From positions 154,300-218,299 of the forward strand of contig NZ_JACJQJ010000005.1 in the NCBI RefSeq assembly GCF_014696615.1: a stretch of 64,000 nt of DNA. The letters run 5' to 3'. A program made the position numbers and the translations under genes. Position 1 is the first letter of the stretch. Every line of letters begins with the position of its first letter. The notes beneath the pieces are model-generated. The model saw only the letters and a list, made by a program, of their open reading frames with translations, had not been told where the DNA came from and searched no databases. Source of the DNA: Nostoc linckia FACHB-104. Lineage in GTDB: Bacteria > Cyanobacteriota > Cyanobacteriia > Cyanobacteriales > Nostocaceae. Shown one piece after another: positions 1-9,670 of the stretch.

Positions 1-102
1 GATGAATTACAACCCTATCCTGACCGAGAAGCCATCCTTAACTGTGCGCCTGAACAAGAAGGCGAATTTTTTAAAGTACCAAAAATTCTTAATGCTGAGT
101 AG
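1..102 (+). CDS. 3' end of an unidentified protein gene (partial)
   Basis: The first 33 codons of the window are open in frame 1 and end at TAG 100-102, so this is the C-terminal tail of a gene that starts outside the window. The tail is polar and ends in Val-Pro-Lys-Ile-Leu-Asn-Ala-Glu. It contains the segment NCAPEQEGEFFKVPKIL, which has the look of a conserved protein end, but I do not recognise the family. A block of heptamer repeats follows the stop directly. Confidence 0.5.
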   Translation, partial: DELQPYPDREAILNCAPEQEGEFFKVPKILNAE

Positions 103-105
103 TTA

Positions 106-137
106 TTAGTCATTAGTGATTAGTCATTAGTCATTTG
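106..137. repeat. short tandem heptamer repeat (TTAGTCA type)
   Basis: Four to five imperfect copies of a TTAGTCA/TTAGTGA unit lie directly after the partial gene. This is the short tandemly repeated repetitive (STRR) class known from filamentous cyanobacteria. Confidence 0.75.
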
Positions 138-345
138 CTAATGACTGGTACTCACGTAAAAGATGAATAATATAAAATATGGGTTTTTTCAATCAGTGTC
201 AGGTAAAAGCCCATAATTTTCGGATTACGCATTATGCATCAAAGACTAATTTTGAATTTTGAATTCCCCAAAGAGGTTTTAGTCTGATTTGAGATTTCTG
301 CCAAAGCCTGAATCGAAAATCCAATATTATTATCAGGAGATAGTT

Positions 346-1341
346 ATGGGTTTGGGAATCCTCAAAGATGGTAAGTGGGTGTCTGAACGGGATCAAGAAG
401 ATTCGCAAGGGAAATTTATCCGGCCATCAACTACCTTTCGTAATAAGATTACAGCCGATGGCTCTAGTGGATTTAAAGCTGAGTCAGGGCGCTATCATTT
501 ATATATTTCTTGGGCTTGTCCTTGGGCCTGTCGCACTGCAATTATCCGTCAGTTAAAAGGACTGACAGATGTGATTGGGTTATCTGTAGTCGGTGCAGAA
601 ATTGATCAAAATAGCTGGGAATTTAATGATGAGCCAGGTGCGATTCCCGATACAGTTAATAAAGCTAACTATCTATGGCAAATTTATCTAAAAGCTGATC
701 CCAACTACAGCGGTAGGGTAACAGTTCCAGTTTTATGGGATGTTAAGGAAAAGACAATCGTCAATAATGAATCTCGCGAAATCATTCGGATGTTTGATAC
801 AGAATTCAATGATTTTGCTAAAGCTGATGTTGACTTTTATCCTCAAGATTTACAAAAGATAATTGACGAAACCATTGATAAAATTTATCAACCCATAAAT
901 AACGGTGTTTACCGGGCAGGATTTGCAACTACTCAATCAGCTTATGATGAGGCGGTAACAGAATTATTTGCTGCACTCGATTACTGGGAACAAGTATTAG
1001 ATAAACAACGCTATCTCTGCGGTAATCAAATTACTGAAGCTGATTGGTGTATGTTTACTACCCTATTTCGGTTTGATGCTGTTTATTATGTGCATTTCAA
1101 ATGCAACTTACGGCGAATAGTAGAGTATCCTAACCTGTGGAATTATCTCAAAGAACTCTACCAAGTTCCGGGAGTTAAAGAAACTTGTAATTTAGACCAT
1201 ATCAAACGACATTATTATCGGAGTCATACCAAGGTTAACCCCACTGGTATTGTACCCAAAGGGCCGTTGATTGATTTTGATGCACCACATAACCGCGATG
1301 CCTGCGGCGGTTCGCTTCGCGACCAACGCATCCCTGTTTGA
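346..1341 (+). CDS. glutathionyl-hydroquinone reductase-like glutathione transferase (YqjG/ECM4 family)
   Basis: Cytoplasmic Omega-like glutathione transferase; family members reduce glutathionyl-hydroquinones with glutathione. The active-site motif C-P-W-A-C is at about residues 58-62, inside the conserved stretch SWACPWACRTA, and the all-alpha C-terminal half follows with an NQITEADW segment. I start at ATG 346 because AGGAGA ends 5 nt before it; an in-frame TTG at 289 would add 19 residues with no comparable ribosome site. The family normally ends shortly after the VNPTGIVPKGP block. Here the last 15 or so residues are encoded by a GC-rich palindromic repeat (about 1294-1335), so the C-terminus is repeat-derived. 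Function by family homology, enzyme activity inferred. Confidence 0.88.
   Translation: MGLGILKDGKWVSERDQEDSQGKFIRPSTTFRNKITADGSSGFKAESGRYHLYISWACPWACRTAIIRQLKGLTDVIGLSVVGAEIDQNSWEFNDEPGAIPDTVNKANYLWQIYLKADPNYSGRVTVPVLWDVKEKTIVNNESREIIRMFDTEFNDFAKADVDFYPQDLQKIIDETIDKIYQPINNGVYRAGFATTQSAYDEAVTELFAALDYWEQVLDKQRYLCGNQITEADWCMFTTLFRFDAVYYVHFKCNLRRIVEYPNLWNYLKELYQVPGVKETCNLDHIKRHYYRSHTKVNPTGIVPKGPLIDFDAPHNRDACGGSLRDQRIPV
1294..1335. repeat. GC-rich dispersed repeat forming the end of a coding region
   Basis: The stretch from GCGATGCCTGCGGCGG to CCAACGCATCC is a palindrome-rich motif of the kind scattered through Nostocales genomes. Here it is read through by the upstream transferase gene and supplies its final codons and stop context. 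Confidence 0.55.
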
Positions 1342-1377
1342 TCTGCTTTTTGGGGAGGGCGATCGCTACACAAACTC

Positions 1378-1395
1378 AGCCCGCAAAGGCGGGCT
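1378..1395. terminator. hairpin between convergent genes, candidate bidirectional terminator
   Basis: Perfect 7-bp stem AGCCCGC / GCGGGCT with loop AAAG, placed between the ends of the plus-strand transferase gene and the minus-strand lipoprotein gene. There is no clear T-run on either side, so termination is inferred from position and stability. Confidence 0.5.
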
Positions 1396-1423
1396 AAATC
1401 ACTAGATAATCTTACCAAGCTGC

Positions 1424-1813
1424 TTATTTAGGCACAGAAAAACCAGCTTTTTCTGCTGTTGCTGTATCTTTAAAGCAGATATCAGGTTTAACTTTGGCAT
1501 AATCAGGCGATTTTGCAATGTGGTAGATATTGCCTCGCTTTTTGGTAATCTTCCCTTTAATTGGTGCGTTGCTAGGACAAGCAGTTTCCCCCTCAGGCTT
1601 AACACCTAGCTTTTGTACTTCTGCGGGAATTACAGTTTGATTTGTAGATGTTGAAGTAGCACTCTTAGCCGTAGGCTTGACTTGAGAAACAGCAGTGGGA
1701 TTTTCACTATTGCTAGCAGATTCTTCTGGTTTCTGACCACAACTTGCTATGATTAAAACAGCTAATAAAGTTAGCCCCATACCAAATTGACGAGCCGATA
1801 TTTGAGTTTTCAT
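1424..1813 (-). CDS. small secreted lipoprotein with a C-terminal Cys-containing domain
   Basis: Predicted 129-residue lipoprotein. The start is placed at ATG 1813, which has GAGGAG about 10 nt upstream; an ATG 18 nt earlier would put extra residues before the signal peptide. A basic N-terminus and a hydrophobic stretch lead to the lipobox I-A-S-C-G at about residues 23-27. A low-complexity Ser/Thr/Pro linker follows. The C-terminal 50 residues start with CPSNAPIKGKI and continue through YHIAKSPDY to CF and TAEKAGF, which resembles a small domain often found at the end of secreted nucleases (Cys-IKGN...YH...CF..EAEA.AG pattern). No catalytic domain is attached. Function unknown. Confidence 0.7.
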   Translation of the reverse strand: MKTQISARQFGMGLTLLAVLIIASCGQKPEESASNSENPTAVSQVKPTAKSATSTSTNQTVIPAEVQKLGVKPEGETACPSNAPIKGKITKKRGNIYHIAKSPDYAKVKPDICFKDTATAEKAGFSVPK

Positions 1814-1923
1814 TGACAGTCTGCTCCTCATAAAAATAGCTAATCAATTTTAGATTTTAAATTTTAAATTGTTTAATTCTCCAATCCAAAATTTAAAACC
1901 TAAAATTTACACAACAAACAATA

Positions 1924-2274
1924 CTAAGCAACTGCTACTTCATCAGTTACAACATTGGTAGCACCACTAACTCCACCAGCGATTTCGACTAATTGATTTA
2001 AAACTTCTTGATCGGGTACTCGTCCTTTTAAAACCACAGTACTACCTAACTGAGCAACATAAATTGTATTAATTTCATCGAATCGGGAATCTTCATCAAA
2101 CGCCAAAGCAACTCTTTTTGCTAAACCACTTTGATCGTATTCTCCATTTAGTCCCACTCGCTCAAGAGGAATGCTTTCGCCTTCAGAAGAATTCTCAGCA
2201 ACTAAAGTTGGCTCAGGGTTCACTTGAGCATCTTCTGGTTTTTCCATGCCAAAGAGTCTTTGTAACCAACCCAT
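1924..2274 (-). CDS. BON domain protein
   Basis: Predicted 116-residue soluble protein. Residues 1-45 are an acidic, variable arm that begins MGWLQRLFG. Residues 45-116 fit a BON domain, with the alternating V-x-L-x-G-x-V pattern seen in VVLKGRVPDQEVLNQL and a final VVTDEVAV strand. BON domains bind membranes or hydrophobic ligands in stress and transport proteins; the specific role here is unknown. I prefer ATG 2274 because GGGAGA lies about 10 nt upstream; the alternative ATG at 2292 lacks a ribosome site. Confidence 0.75.
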   Translation of the reverse strand: MGWLQRLFGMEKPEDAQVNPEPTLVAENSSEGESIPLERVGLNGEYDQSGLAKRVALAFDEDSRFDEINTIYVAQLGSTVVLKGRVPDQEVLNQLVEIAGGVSGATNVVTDEVAVA

Positions 2275-2873
2275 AACTGTATTATCTCCCATGCAAAATG
2301 TCGGATTTACACAAGTATTTTAACTTGCTTGATATTTAGATGATTATAAGTAATTTGATGTGCAAAAATGCTGAAAAAATAATATAGAATTTAAAATATA
2401 CTCTGCACAACATTAGATTAACTAGGTAGAAAATAGTTATCTAATATAATTATTTATAGCTTTCCCTAGTTTAGTTAAGTACAAACTTATCGGCGTTTAT
2501 CGGCGTTTATCCTTATCCATCTGCGGTAAATTTTTTATTACTGTACCTCACCATTATGGGAAGCGCTATAAACTATTTTTTATAGTATATAAATTTCCTC
2601 ATTTCTTGCCTGGAGGAGATATTATAGCTACAGCCAGCGTCAATACTTGACTGCAAGAATAATTAGTTACTAGGGTTCATGTGGCTTTTAACTCCCAAGT
2701 ACCAGTTAATTTACTGATTAATGCTCTCAACTATGTTAGTTTTCCTTGATCCTTGACCTTACCAGGAACATTTAACACCCAATTCCAGACAAATAACTGA
2801 GGTGCGTTTGTAGATTTGGTAACGCACCTCAATTTATTATAAGGATCAGAACACTCTTAAGGGATTGAGGACA
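2275..2873. other. 600-bp intergenic region between divergent genes
   Basis: AT-rich spacer between the BON gene and the secreted TPR gene. It contains a duplicated 10-mer (CGGCGTTTAT twice, about 2491-2510) and the strong hairpin listed separately at 2798-2831. No further open frame convinces me. Confidence 0.6.
2798..2831. repeat. perfect 11-bp inverted repeat in the leader of the TPR gene
   Basis: TGAGGTGCGTT (2798-2808) and AACGCACCTCA (2821-2831) pair perfectly around a 12-nt loop, 42 nt before the TPR gene start. AT-rich sequence follows. It could be a terminator, an attenuator or a small dispersed palindrome. Confidence 0.6.
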
Positions 2874-3587
2874 ATGAAGCTGAACAACCAACTTAAAACA
2901 GTATGTGTTCAACCTCTTACTTACTTAACACTGAGCATTATAACGACAATTATGAGCGCACCATCAGTGTTAGCGGTAACATTGCAAAATTCTTTACATT
3001 CCCCAGAACAGTCTGCTGAAAGATTAGCTTCACAACGCAACCTCAACATTAAAGAGCAAAGAATCGCGCAGCTTCAGCAGCAAGACTCAGTACTTCAAGA
3101 GCGATCGCAGTTTATTCAACAAGCCAATGCTCTATACAGCCAAGGAAATTTCAAAGGAGCAGAGGAAAGTCTACGTAAATTTCTCAAAAGATTTCCTGAA
3201 GATGCATTTGGTCACTATCAACTGGGAAATGTATTATTTCGTCAAGAGAAGCCAGAGGAAGCAATTACCTCTTACCAAGAAGCTATTCGCCTCAAACCCA
3301 AATATGCCCTAGCTTACAATGCGATCGGCATTGTTTATGCTAGCCAAAGCCGCTGGGATGAAGCCATGAGTGAATATCGAAAGGCTTTGGAAATTAATGC
3401 TGATTATGCCGATGCATTAACGAATTTAGCACTAGCATTGTTGCAAACAAATAAACGAGATGAAGCTTTAATCTCACTCAAAAAAGCTATAAATATTTTC
3501 AAATCACAAAACAGAAACGAAAAAGCTTACCAAGTTGAACAAATTTTGCAAAAGATCCAAAATTCCGAGAACCCAGGTCTTTCATAA
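2874..3587 (+). CDS. secreted TPR-repeat protein
   Basis: Predicted 237-residue protein with a Sec signal peptide (hydrophobic stretch, then S-V-L-A before residue 36). A Gln-rich helix is followed by about three to four tetratricopeptide repeats at residues 80-220, for example ALYSQGNFKGAEESLRKFL and QEAIRLKPKYALAYNAIG. TPRs make protein-protein contact surfaces, so it is probably a periplasmic or lumen-side scaffold. Start at ATG 2874 with AAGGGA at 2859-2864; an in-frame TTG at 2865 is also possible. Partner unknown. Confidence 0.75.
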   Translation: MKLNNQLKTVCVQPLTYLTLSIITTIMSAPSVLAVTLQNSLHSPEQSAERLASQRNLNIKEQRIAQLQQQDSVLQERSQFIQQANALYSQGNFKGAEESLRKFLKRFPEDAFGHYQLGNVLFRQEKPEEAITSYQEAIRLKPKYALAYNAIGIVYASQSRWDEAMSEYRKALEINADYADALTNLALALLQTNKRDEALISLKKAINIFKSQNRNEKAYQVEQILQKIQNSENPGLS

Positions 3588-3824
3588 CAGCAGATGCACT
3601 CTTTCATGAGTCGTAGTTCAAGAGTTAATAGTAATCTTAAAAGAGTGCTTTGAATTAGCAATAGGCATCGGTAACATCTTTATAAGATTACTATAGCTAA
3701 AACAATAATTCAGTTTTTGCTGAATAGGAATAGTCACGGAATTATGTATACAGACTTTCTCCAGATTAACAGTTGCATAAAGAAAGTTTGATATTGCAAT
3801 TCTGTGAAAGAAATTCACTTTTTA

Positions 3825-4973
3825 TTAACCACTTACTCTAAATATTTTATGCCTTAATAACTGATAGCCATAACCAGAAGAGTGAGCTACTGGCATCGTT
3901 AGTAAAGCTACTCCACAGCAAAACCAACGGCTTAGAAAAGATGGTATTTTATCTTCCTCACCTCGCCAAATTTCTTCTTTAAAGGCGTGACGCAATTTCC
4001 AGGTGATACGACCACTTTCTAAAAACGGTAATAAAATCCCTAGTAACACTAATGTTTCTATAGGTAGCTTTAAATTAGGGAATAATAAATCAACTAATAA
4101 CATTAAGATACTAATAGAAATTACCAAAAAAGGGATGGCTCCTCTAATGTGCAAATTATTTGAGTGTTTAATAGTTGTTGTGTAGCGACCACAACCATAT
4201 TTGAAGTATTGAATACACAAAGATTGCCAGTTTTTTCTTGGATAGTACCAGGCACGAATTTTTGAACTAATGTAGACTGCTGGAGAATTTTGATTAGCTA
4301 ATTGACAATTTACATCAGAGTTTGGATTTGGAAGGCTTGAATTATGCAATGCATATGCTTGTAATCTCAAATTTAACTCAGAATCTTCATTTGGAGTAGC
4401 TTCAATACAATAGCCGGATAATTCTAATAAAACTTTTTTCCAAAAACATCCTAAGTAAACGGTTTCAGCATAACCGTTATAATTTGGATCTCTGTATTTT
4501 GCACCTCCACTACCTAGCGGACTCCGGGAAGCTAGAGCAATTCCGGCTTGAAATGGAATTTTAGCAACAAAACGTTGTGCTCCACCAACATTGAGCGCAC
4601 CCGATGCTAATAAAGCTTCTACACATTTCTCTACGTAGTCAGTTGCATAGTCTGAATGAGCATCAGCTCGGAGAAAAATATCTCCTTTAGATTCTTTTAA
4701 AATTAAATTAAGTCCTGCCGCTTGAATTTTTAAGGGATTATCTATCAGCTTAATTCTAGAATCTTCCGTAGATAATTTTTTTACTATATCTTGAGTATTA
4801 TCAGTACTGCCACCATCAGCTACTATAACTTCTATTAAATTTTCATAAGTATTTGATAAGAAGGTTTTAATGATGGGCTCTATATGTAAGGCTTCATTAT
4901 AAGCAGGAATAGCAATAGAAATACTAGGTCTTTCACATAAACTTTGATTAATATATTGACGTTGTTCTAGCAT
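3825..4973 (-). CDS. family 2 glycosyltransferase (ExoA-like), exopolysaccharide synthesis
   Basis: Predicted 382-residue inverting glycosyltransferase that adds a sugar to the lipid-linked repeat unit on the cytoplasmic face of the membrane. GT-A motifs are visible: AIPAYNEA near residue 20, DGGSTDNT near 53, the metal-binding R-A-D-A-H near 97, and ED-S-E-L-N-L near 193. Hydrophobic C-terminal segments (about 275-300 and 350-370) suggest membrane anchoring, as in ExoA-like succinoglycan enzymes. It is the last gene of the minus-strand polysaccharide arm. Substrate cannot be told. Confidence 0.85.
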   Translation of the reverse strand: MLEQRQYINQSLCERPSISIAIPAYNEALHIEPIIKTFLSNTYENLIEVIVADGGSTDNTQDIVKKLSTEDSRIKLIDNPLKIQAAGLNLILKESKGDIFLRADAHSDYATDYVEKCVEALLASGALNVGGAQRFVAKIPFQAGIALASRSPLGSGGAKYRDPNYNGYAETVYLGCFWKKVLLELSGYCIEATPNEDSELNLRLQAYALHNSSLPNPNSDVNCQLANQNSPAVYISSKIRAWYYPRKNWQSLCIQYFKYGCGRYTTTIKHSNNLHIRGAIPFLVISISILMLLVDLLFPNLKLPIETLVLLGILLPFLESGRITWKLRHAFKEEIWRGEEDKIPSFLSRWFCCGVALLTMPVAHSSGYGYQLLRHKIFRVSG

Positions 4974-5007
4974 AAATAAAAAATTGCCTAATTATTGCTA
5001 ATGGTAT

Positions 5008-6273
5008 TTAAATAAAAATCAGCATTAACCAAGGGATTGCAATACTTGCAATAGAATTAAAATACAACCAAGACAGGCCCATCATGTAAGCCAAAATTTT
5101 ATATATTGGAATTTTATGCTTATACTGGCGAATAGATACTTTCCAGTACATCCAATGAAAATATAAAAGCGCTATAAAACCAGGAAACCCAAGTTCAGAG
5201 GCAACATGACCTCCATAGGAATTTGACCTACTAACAGTTCTTAAATTATTAAAACCACCAAATATATCATCCCAGGAAATTAAAAAAGTATTTTCAAAGC
5301 TACCTACACCTGCACCTAGAGGAAATAGCTTTAAGCAATTATAAGAAGTTAAAAACTGTATAAGTCGAAGATCCCCAAGATTAGCGGCTATTATAGCTAT
5401 CATTTCTATAGGGTTTTGCACAGAAAATAAGTCATTATCATACACAGTATTCAAGAAATCCGTGACTCTATTCTCTGGAGCAAAATAATTTAATAAAAAT
5501 GAAATTAATACTACTGTTAGTATTGATAATGAAAGCGGAATAATTAAAGAGATAAAAGCTTTAATTATTAATAAAGGATTAAAAAAATTAATTTTTAGTT
5601 TTAGCAAACCATAGAAAATTAATAATAAAAATAAATTACTAAATAAGACGAAAGAACGGCTAAACAAAGCAACACAACCAATCATTAATAAATTTAAGTA
5701 TAGGTTTCTCAAAGTTATCTTTTCTTTTCGATAAAAAAAGATAGATAAAAAGGCAAATAAAATAATTGGATATGTGACACTACTAGGCTCGGTTGCTAAT
5801 GATTGTACACCTCTCACGTCATCAATAACATTTGATGAAAATCTGCTAATAAGTAAACTTAATAAATCATTTGGTACAAGAAATGGAACAAACTGTTGAG
5901 CAAATGCCGTTATAAACCATAAAAAAGTTGTTATATTTAAGATAATTGGAGATATTAAATTTTTATAACAATCAAAAAAAATAATAACTGAAATAGGCGG
6001 TAGCAATATACCAAGAGAAGTTATATAATTTATCAAATCTGTATCGCTATTAAACAGTGGAGACCATGCAAAAGAATAAATTATAATAATAATAATTAAT
6101 GGATATAAAAATTGCAGTTCTTTAGTAATTCTTTTAGTGATAATTAAATATATTGAAACTGGAAAAGTTAATAATCCTGAAGATGGATCAACTTCCCCAA
6201 AAGGAAGTTGAAGAAATCTAATATAAGGATTTAATGCGACGAAAAAAACAAGGTTTACATAAAATAAAAGCAT
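5008..6273 (-). CDS. O-antigen/exopolysaccharide polymerase-like membrane protein (Wzy)
   Basis: Predicted 421-residue polytopic membrane protein with about ten to eleven hydrophobic helices and one longer extracytoplasmic loop (about residues 270-345), the usual shape of Wzy polymerases. Sequence is poorly conserved in this family, so the call rests on topology and neighbours: flippase, glycosyltransferases and a Wzc-type co-polymerase lie in the same direction. The gene is much richer in A+T than housekeeping genes of the window, as is common for serotype-type polysaccharide genes. The start ATG at 6273 has no clear ribosome site. Confidence 0.72.
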   Translation of the reverse strand: MLLFYVNLVFFVALNPYIRFLQLPFGEVDPSSGLLTFPVSIYLIITKRITKELQFLYPLIIIIIIYSFAWSPLFNSDTDLINYITSLGILLPPISVIIFFDCYKNLISPIILNITTFLWFITAFAQQFVPFLVPNDLLSLLISRFSSNVIDDVRGVQSLATEPSSVTYPIILFAFLSIFFYRKEKITLRNLYLNLLMIGCVALFSRSFVLFSNLFLLLIFYGLLKLKINFFNPLLIIKAFISLIIPLSLSILTVVLISFLLNYFAPENRVTDFLNTVYDNDLFSVQNPIEMIAIIAANLGDLRLIQFLTSYNCLKLFPLGAGVGSFENTFLISWDDIFGGFNNLRTVSRSNSYGGHVASELGFPGFIALLYFHWMYWKVSIRQYKHKIPIYKILAYMMGLSWLYFNSIASIAIPWLMLIFI

Positions 6274-6329
6274 GATAAACTTATTGCCAAATATGTTTTT
6301 GCATTAATTCTTAATTAATCAAATAAAAT

Positions 6330-7373
6330 TTATTCGCCAAATATAACATTTGCAACTTTTTGCCAGCAGAAAGTATCTCTCGACAAACTAGCTATCTCAT
6401 CTAAATTCCAAAATTTGGATAATCCATGTTCAATAGCTTCTGCAATTGAATGCTCATTCATATCAACGAATAGTGCTAATCTTGAATCAACAAATGGTGC
6501 AATACCACAGCTTTTAGGGATAATTATCGGCGTGCCACATGCAAGAGCCTCTACATAAGTAAATCCAAAAGGTTCTTCTGGATTGAGAGAAATAAATAGT
6601 TTGGAACGAGAATACATTTCAACAATTTTTTCTTTATCAAGGTATCCATGATAAATTATGTTATCTAGGGATTTTTCTTGCAATTTCTGATGAGACTGTA
6701 AATTATCTTTTAAGGCTCCAATTAAATGGAAATTAATTTGTTGACCACCCTTATTATGTATACGAGCTAAAGCGTTAAGTATCAGCATTAAACCTTTTGT
6801 TAAACAAATTCTGCCAACATAAAGTAAGTCAATGTCTCGCTGAGAAAAATCTTTAATGATCGGTTGTTGAAAAGCTCTAGGAATTCCCCAAGGAACAACT
6901 GCAGAATTCTTAACCCCAAAAATTCTATTTATACTGGCAGTAAGATAGCTATTTGCTATAGATGTTTGAGTACATTTATATCCAATTATGTTGGACAAAT
7001 TACCAATAATAAATTGTAATAAACTTGCTTCCAAATTACCAAATCCATGAAGAATGTGAATTTTTCTGGTGCTGTGAATTAATGGAATAATCAAAGAGTA
7101 ATATACATTAGATATAGCAATATCTATTTTATTTTTATATAAGAATTTAATAAATGTATAAATGTCTTTTGGCAAAAATAACGTAATCACAGAGTCTGAA
7201 GTTAATCTGCTCAGGAAATTACTACTATTTTTTGGATTTGTTAAAGTGACTATACAAATAAAATAGCCTTTTTGTTGCAAAATATCGGTAAATTCTTCTA
7301 TAAAAGTAGTAACGCCGCCTTCTTGAGGAATTGGCCCAAGTATTATAGAAACTTTTCTAGAATCTGATATCAT
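6330..7373 (-). CDS. family 4 glycosyltransferase
   Basis: Predicted 347-residue retaining GT-B enzyme. The C-terminal half shows the nucleotide-sugar binding signature: LYVGRICLTKGL, then EEPFGFTYVEALACGTP with the E-x7-E pair, at about residues 259-280. The N-terminal half begins KVSIILGPIPQEGGV, the usual acceptor-side strand-loop with a glycine-rich turn. It sits between the polymerase and the flippase in the polysaccharide arm and probably extends the repeat unit. Sugar specificity unknown; base composition is AT-rich like its neighbours. Confidence 0.85.
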   Translation of the reverse strand: MISDSRKVSIILGPIPQEGGVTTFIEEFTDILQQKGYFICIVTLTNPKNSSNFLSRLTSDSVITLFLPKDIYTFIKFLYKNKIDIAISNVYYSLIIPLIHSTRKIHILHGFGNLEASLLQFIIGNLSNIIGYKCTQTSIANSYLTASINRIFGVKNSAVVPWGIPRAFQQPIIKDFSQRDIDLLYVGRICLTKGLMLILNALARIHNKGGQQINFHLIGALKDNLQSHQKLQEKSLDNIIYHGYLDKEKIVEMYSRSKLFISLNPEEPFGFTYVEALACGTPIIIPKSCGIAPFVDSRLALFVDMNEHSIAEAIEHGLSKFWNLDEIASLSRDTFCWQKVANVIFGE

Positions 7374-7419
7374 ATCATTTTTATGTTTAGATTATTAATT
7401 AAATTCAATAGGTCTTTCT

Positions 7420-8769
7420 TTAATTGACAAATATGAAACTAATAAAAGATATTATTATAAATAACGATATAGGAACTAGTAAACAAGATACAAGTATATG
7501 AAGAGAAAGATTTAATTTTTTGAGCGCAACCACAGGCAAAAACAGTGTTCCTAAATAGCCAATATTGCCACAAACTGCACCTAACAAACCTAAATGTACA
7601 GAACCTAAAGCAATAAATATCAAAGATAATAAACCAAACGACAATTGATTAAAAGCAGATATTGCGACATCTTTTGTTGTAAAAAGAATAAAATATCCAG
7701 GTGCATTTAAAGAAATTAGAGTTGTGATTAATATACATATTTGAAAAATTTTAATGTTGGTTAAATTTACAGATTCCGGGATCAAGAATTTTATAATTAA
7801 GTTAGCAAATATTAAAATAATAGAGCCTATAGAAATTGCGACTAATGCGTTAATTTTTATGGCTTGTTTGACTTTTTCTTGTAATAAATCTCTATGAGAA
7901 TCTGGGTCTACTACTAAATTGCTAATTGTAGGAATTAAAGGCTGAACAACTAATGCTGAAAAGGAAGTTGTTGCGCTGGCAATATCAAACATAGTTGCAT
8001 ATATTCCTAGGTTAGTGGAACCTAATAATGACCCAACTATGAGGCGATCGCCTCGTGTAAAAAAACTACGTCCTAATGTCGTAATCCAGCTCACTAAACT
8101 ATAGTTAACTATTTCCATTCCTCTTTGCGGATTCCAAAGCGGTTTAATTCTGTGATTCTTAGTGAGTAAGACTATAACCCAAATATGACCTAACAAAGTA
8201 GCTACACCAATCAATGCTTGCCATTTTGCTAGTGCAACTACTTTTCCTCCTGACCAAGCCAAAGCCATCCATCCAACAGTTAAGAATATCCACTGCAAAG
8301 TAGCCAATGCACTCATGAATTTATACTGTTGGTAAGCTTGTTCTATTCCGATAAAACATTGCTGTAGTAGCTGTGCCCATACTGCAATTGCACCAATTTG
8401 TATAGCCTGTACAACCTGCTGCTGTTGGAAGATGTTTAACTTGGGAAAAAAACGAGTCAAGGCTTCTCCACCTATCCCAAGAGATAGTGCAGCAATAGTT
8501 GCTAAAACTAGCATTGCTGTAATTATAATTGTCAATGTTTGAGATAGCCCTCTAATATCTTGTTTGGCTAAATCTTGAGAGACAAAAACTGTTGCCGATA
8601 CAGGTAAACCCACTTCTGCCAGAACTATAAAGCTTAAAATAGAAGAAACTAAAGCCCATACACCATATTCTTCCAAGCCCAGCAAACGGATGAGAACTGG
8701 AATAGATATAAAGCTGAGTCCAGCTCTAAATAATCCTGGGATAACGTTGTATAGCCCATTTTTTAGCAT
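7420..8769 (-). CDS. polysaccharide flippase (Wzx, MOP superfamily)
   Basis: Predicted 449-residue integral membrane protein with about twelve helices, starting directly with a transmembrane stretch after LYNVIPGLFRAGLSF. The pattern matches polysaccharide transport proteins of the MOP/MATE superfamily, which flip lipid-linked repeat units across the plasma membrane. Between helices VI and VII lies SFFTRGDRLIVGSLLG, a loop typical of Wzx-type members. Gene context (Wzy, two glycosyltransferases, Wzc) supports a Wzx/Wzy-dependent pathway. Confidence 0.85.
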   Translation of the reverse strand: MLKNGLYNVIPGLFRAGLSFISIPVLIRLLGLEEYGVWALVSSILSFIVLAEVGLPVSATVFVSQDLAKQDIRGLSQTLTIIITAMLVLATIAALSLGIGGEALTRFFPKLNIFQQQQVVQAIQIGAIAVWAQLLQQCFIGIEQAYQQYKFMSALATLQWIFLTVGWMALAWSGGKVVALAKWQALIGVATLLGHIWVIVLLTKNHRIKPLWNPQRGMEIVNYSLVSWITTLGRSFFTRGDRLIVGSLLGSTNLGIYATMFDIASATTSFSALVVQPLIPTISNLVVDPDSHRDLLQEKVKQAIKINALVAISIGSIILIFANLIIKFLIPESVNLTNIKIFQICILITTLISLNAPGYFILFTTKDVAISAFNQLSFGLLSLIFIALGSVHLGLLGAVCGNIGYLGTLFLPVVALKKLNLSLHILVSCLLVPISLFIIISFISFIFVN

Positions 8770-8790
8770 AAAATCAGATTAATTTTTTGC

Positions 8791-9624
8791 TTATTTGGAT
8801 GATGCATATGGGTGATCAGTTAATCTAGCAATATAGTTGGATACACCACGAAAATACTCTAAGTCTTCATAGTAATCTTGAATTTCTAATAGTTTACCCC
8901 CTGGTGTGATTCTATAAATTTCAAATCCTTTTTCTTGGAGTAAATGCCAAAAATCTCTAAAAAAAGTTCTGGAATTAATATTGCCAGACCCAAATTCAAA
9001 GGACATAGCTCCTATTTTTTTTTCATTTAAAGACTGAGATGCACCCAGTAAAGCTTCCATTTCATGACCTTCTATATCCATTTTCAGAAAATCTACAAAT
9101 TCAATTGAATAATCTGCAATTACTTTATCTATTGTTGTAATGCTTACACTATATTTTTGATATTTATAATCTTTAAATCGCCCATCTTTTCGCTGATACA
9201 AAGATGCCGAACCATCAGTCTGAGAAGATGAGTAAAGATAGGTAATTCCTTCCGTTTTACCTATAGCACAAGGAATCAATGTACTATTAGGCAAATTCAA
9301 TTGCTGAATTTCCAGTATACAAGTCTCCGAAGGTTCAAATTGAAATAATTGAGCATGAGGCTGAAATTTCAAGATTTGACTCGACCACAACCCTACATTT
9401 GCACCAACATCAAATACTACTGGATACTGTCTATAGATATTACTTAATGCCGCCTCAACTTCTTCTTCAATCGAATTACTACCTGCACCCTTACCAAGTA
9501 AAAAAGCCAGGTAAGCCTCTATGTAGCGAGATGGTTTATAGAATAATTTTGAAGTCAAAATTTTGCTAAGAGGTACAGCGAAAGATTTACCAATATAATT
9601 AAGTTTAGATTCGTATAATTTCAT
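8791..9624 (-). CDS. FkbM-family methyltransferase
   Basis: Predicted 277-residue SAM-dependent methyltransferase. Motif I is VFDVGANVGLWS at about residues 91-102; the family's FLKMDIEGHEMEAL segment lies near 177-190, and the fold ends with a YIAR strand. FkbM enzymes O-methylate sugars or polyketides; in this locus a sugar of the repeat unit is the likely acceptor. It lies 21 nt downstream-facing of the flippase gene, consistent with one transcription unit. Acceptor not predictable. Confidence 0.85.
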   Translation of the reverse strand: MKLYESKLNYIGKSFAVPLSKILTSKLFYKPSRYIEAYLAFLLGKGAGSNSIEEEVEAALSNIYRQYPVVFDVGANVGLWSSQILKFQPHAQLFQFEPSETCILEIQQLNLPNSTLIPCAIGKTEGITYLYSSSQTDGSASLYQRKDGRFKDYKYQKYSVSITTIDKVIADYSIEFVDFLKMDIEGHEMEALLGASQSLNEKKIGAMSFEFGSGNINSRTFFRDFWHLLQEKGFEIYRITPGGKLLEIQDYYEDLEYFRGVSNYIARLTDHPYASSK

Positions 9625-9670
9625 TTTATCTGTTATTTAAAAACAAAATTTCTATCATGAATTAGTCATA

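Noticed and set aside
3618..3818. 66-codon minus-strand frame downstream of the GT2 gene
   Set aside because: AT-rich chance frame in a spacer, with no recognisable protein features.
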